From Lachnoclostridium sp. UBA5890 (lineage in GTDB: Bacteria; Bacillota; Clostridia; Lachnospirales; Lachnospiraceae): a stretch of DNA of 23,290 nt. This document shows positions 21,628 through 23,290 of this stretch, one piece after another. Below the pieces are notes generated by a model. It saw only the letters and a program-made list of their open reading frames with translations, was not told where the DNA came from and did not search any database. Within the stretch, counting starts at the first letter, position 1, and the number at the start of each line of letters is the position of its first letter. The position numbers and the translations under genes are program-made. The stretch covers positions 1-23,290 of the forward strand of contig DJEU01000002.1 in NCBI GenBank assembly GCA_002431395.1, given 5' to 3'.

Positions 21628-22333
21628 TTGTCAACGTCTCATAAATCGTTTTCTGAAGGCGAACCGGCACAGGTATACTGACATTTTCATGAAGTGCTAC
21701 CTCCTCTTTGGTAAACATTTTAATGTGAATTGTATTAATCACATAACTTTTTCCGACCATAATAAAGTTATCACGGTCCGCCAGCTGCTCATACAGTGTC
21801 GAAAGACTCACATAACTTCGATAGGATCGGCCTCTGTCGGTATGTATGACAGAATAATGATTATCGGATTCAATATGCGATATTTTTGACAATGGCATCT
21901 GGATGCACTGCCGTTTTACAAAAAATTCCAGTTGTTCCACTTCCATTGAATACCGATAATACAGCTGTTTCAATATATGATTGAGTTGTTCCTGCAGATT
22001 TTTTCCATACCACACATAACCCTCGGCACAAAAAGCATAGCCGTCATACGCATATCCGATGGATTCAGACACCAATACAAGACTGATATCCATTTTTTTC
22101 TCAAATATTTTGTGGGCAAGATTCAGCCCGGAATATTTCATATCAAACGAATCCGGATTGACAAATAAGACGGCTGGTTTACTTTTACGTTGTTTCAAAG
22201 CGGTAATTACCTCGCCAGGCCGTTGATATGCTGTGATCTGACTTCCTGCTCCTGCATTTTCCAAAAATCTTTGTATCATTCTTGCAAGATTTTCACTTCT
22301 TGAAGTATCCTGTTCTAAAATCCATACTTTCAT
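21614..22333 (-). CDS. LytTR regulator with a divergent receiver domain
   Basis: A 239-residue protein. The N-terminal 120 residues resemble a receiver but the key residues are altered. The acidic pair reads EQ (ILEQD), the strand-3 position reads FVNPD with Asn59 where Asp is expected, and the Lys motif reads YVWYGKN rather than KP. Asp61 could stand in by spacing to SGLN, so loss of phosphorylation is probable but not certain. The LytTR domain (about residues 130-236) is intact, with MPLSKISHIESDNHYSVIHT and FIMVGKSYVINTIHIK. No kinase is adjacent. The start ATG at 22333 follows AAGGGG. It is divergent from a lipoprotein gene whose promoter bears a direct-repeat site. Confidence 0.8.
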   Translation of the reverse strand: MKVWILEQDTSRSENLARMIQRFLENAGAGSQITAYQRPGEVITALKQRKSKPAVLFVNPDSFDMKYSGLNLAHKIFEKKMDISLVLVSESIGYAYDGYAFCAEGYVWYGKNLQEQLNHILKQLYYRYSMEVEQLEFFVKRQCIQMPLSKISHIESDNHYSVIHTDRGRSYRSYVSLSTLYEQLADRDNFIMVGKSYVINTIHIKMFTKEEVALHENVSIPVPVRLQKTIYETLTTQMS

Positions 22334-22442
22334 CGTTTATCATCCCCTTCCATACTATTATTATAAAATATTTTTTCCTTTTATGGTATGTCGTTTGAAG
22401 CAAAAAAACTGCCTTTCGCGCAATTTTTGCATAAGTTTCATT

Positions 22443-22472
22443 GACATTTTCGATGACTTAACGACATTTTCG
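22443..22472 (+). promoter_or_regulatory. Direct-repeat operator at the lipoprotein promoter
   Basis: Two identical 10-bp repeats GACATTTTCG at 22443-22452 and 22463-22472, start to start 20 bp (two helical turns), ending 9 bp before the -35 box. Spaced direct repeats upstream of -35 are the usual form of LytTR-regulator sites; the exact bases are not the published LytTR consensus, so the assignment is by architecture and neighbourhood. Confidence 0.6.
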
Positions 22473-22481
22473 TAAAAATAC

Positions 22482-22510
22482 TTGCATTTCTTCCGGTGGT
22501 CAGATATAAT
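22482..22510 (+). promoter_or_regulatory. Promoter of the lipoprotein gene
   Basis: -35 TTGCAT (22482-22487), a 17-bp spacer and -10 TATAAT (22505-22510). Confidence 0.8.
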
Positions 22511-22549
22511 AACACACAAGTTAAAAAAACATAAAGGAGAAATAAAACT

Positions 22550-23125
22550 ATGAAAAAGAAATTATTAACGCTTGGTTTGGTTGCTCTCATGTCCTTTACA
22601 CTGGTAGCATGCGGAGACAAAAAAGAAACCACTACAACTACTACAACAGCAACTCAGGCACCTAAGGCTACAGAAGCTCCAAAAGCTACAGAAGAAGCAA
22701 AAACAGATTCTTCCGACGATGCTTCTTCTGATGACAACAGTTCTTCCGGACAGGTTACTTCCATGAAAGATCTGGAAGGAATTCTTACTGCCGGATATGC
22801 TGGAACACCTACAGATGACGAAGATTCTGCAATCCTTCTTGCAATGAACGATGATGCGACTTTCTCTGTATTGGTAGTTGTTGATGCAAAATCTAATGAA
22901 AATGCAAGTTTTGTCGGCGAGTCTACAAACAATGGCGATGGCACTATGACAATCAACGATGAGTCTTCACAGACAGCTATCACATTTGGCGTAGAAGACA
23001 ATGGTGACGGTACTTATACTCTTGACTACGGCGATCTCGGAAAAGCTGTTGTTGCTGAATGTGAAGTATCTGAAGTTTTGGGCATGATGGATACTGTTGA
23101 CCAGAACACATCTTCTGTAAACTAA
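22550..23125 (+). CDS. Secreted lipoprotein of unknown function
   Basis: A 191-residue protein with a lipoprotein signal peptide ending in the lipobox LVAC (Cys21 would be lipidated). A low-complexity spacer follows: a run of Thr, two KATEAP-like repeats, then Ser/Asp-rich sequence to about residue 68. The globular part (about residues 69-185) is acidic and contains EDNGDGTYTLDYGD and STNNGDGTMTINDE, two similar beta-hairpin-like segments. It has no known catalytic motif. AAAGGAG precedes the start. It has a strong promoter with a direct-repeat site upstream and is divergent from the LytTR regulator, its likely controller. It is attached to the outer face of the cell membrane. Confidence 0.85.
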   Translation: MKKKLLTLGLVALMSFTLVACGDKKETTTTTTTATQAPKATEAPKATEEAKTDSSDDASSDDNSSSGQVTSMKDLEGILTAGYAGTPTDDEDSAILLAMNDDATFSVLVVVDAKSNENASFVGESTNNGDGTMTINDESSQTAITFGVEDNGDGTYTLDYGDLGKAVVAECEVSEVLGMMDTVDQNTSSVN

Positions 23126-23142
23126 TCCTTTTTTCTCGACGA

Positions 23143-23157
23143 GTAACTATTCAGGAT
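23143..23157 (+). repeat. Partial repeat copy (GTAACTATTCAGGAT)
   Basis: These 15 bases are identical to the start of the palindromic repeat at 23227 and to the reverse strand at 159-145. Similarity stops there. It lies 84 bp before the full copy, on the other side of the terminator. A shorter 10-base match lies at 12644-12653, also beside a terminator. Confidence 0.65.
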
Positions 23158-23178
23158 GCCCTCAACGATATAAAAACT

Positions 23179-23216
23179 GACAGCCTTACGAGCTTTGTTC
23201 GCAAGGCTGTCTTTTT
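23179..23216 (+). terminator. Rho-independent terminator of the lipoprotein gene
   Basis: GACAGCCTT / AAGGCTGTC (perfect 9-bp stem, 15-nt loop) followed by TTTTT. Confidence 0.85.
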
Positions 23217-23226
23217 ATAATAATCC

Positions 23227-23290
23227 GTAACTATTCAGGATCCAATGTATGGAAATCCATGAATTGTCGTGCTTGCACGTAAGAGACTTT
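23227..23290 (+). repeat. Palindromic interspersed repeat, right copy (cut by window end)
   Basis: It matches the reverse complement of the left-edge repeat over 64 positions with about three differences, including the inner CGTGC TT GCACG hairpin. The second outer arm would lie beyond the window. Its orientation is opposite to the left copy, so the two copies bound about 23 kb as an inverted pair. Confidence 0.8.

Overview
The window looks like a chromosomal segment from an anaerobic gut Firmicute, most likely a Lachnospiraceae member (Clostridia). The base composition is AT-rich, AGGAGG-type ribosome binding sites and TTGACA/TATAAT promoters are common, and the gene content fits: a GH115 alpha-glucuronidase, a riboflavin operon under an FMN riboswitch, LytTR regulators, and secreted proteins rich in Lys and Thr. 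I do not assert a genus.

Layout from left to right. 1-159 holds a palindromic repeat and the possible 5' end of a gene running off the left edge. 124-720 is an alpha/beta hydrolase whose last codons lie in that repeat. 831-2606 is a TetR-regulated unit (tetR, a metallo-beta-lactamase-fold hydrolase, a frameshifted DUF1330 gene) with two matching palindromic operators. 2745-3170 is a small secreted protein. 3211-5349 is a three-gene unit: 2-hydroxyacid dehydrogenase, secreted HExxHxxGxxD metallopeptidase, small helical protein. 5435-5794 is an array of five 73-bp hairpin-forming tandem repeats. 5801-6730 is a PD-(D/E)XK-like nuclease, perhaps with a tiny membrane protein, divergent from an antitoxin-less PemK/MazF-type toxin (6818-7198). 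7364-11175 is an intracellular GH115 glucuronidase divergent from an AraC-family regulator. 11300-12586 is an aspartate-type aminotransferase. 12654-17134 is the riboflavin operon: promoter, FMN riboswitch, terminator, a hairpin-rich leader, ribD, ribE, ribBA, ribH, and a radical SAM gene at the end. 17142-21526 is a LytTR response regulator, a membrane-anchored surface protein and a 7TM GHKL histidine kinase. 21614-22333 is a second LytTR regulator with a divergent receiver domain, facing a lipoprotein gene (22550-23125). 23227-23290 is a second copy of the left-edge repeat in opposite orientation, cut by the window end.

The most interesting points are the 73-bp hairpin array beside the nuclease and orphan toxin; the pair of 10-bp direct repeats with 20-bp period at the lipoprotein promoter, with a weaker match upstream of the LytTR operon; the inverted repeat copies bounding about 23 kb; the TetR operator pair; the frameshift in the DUF1330 gene at an X XXY YYZ heptamer; and the chain of hairpins between the FMN riboswitch terminator and ribD. 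All function calls come from reading motifs; no database search was run.
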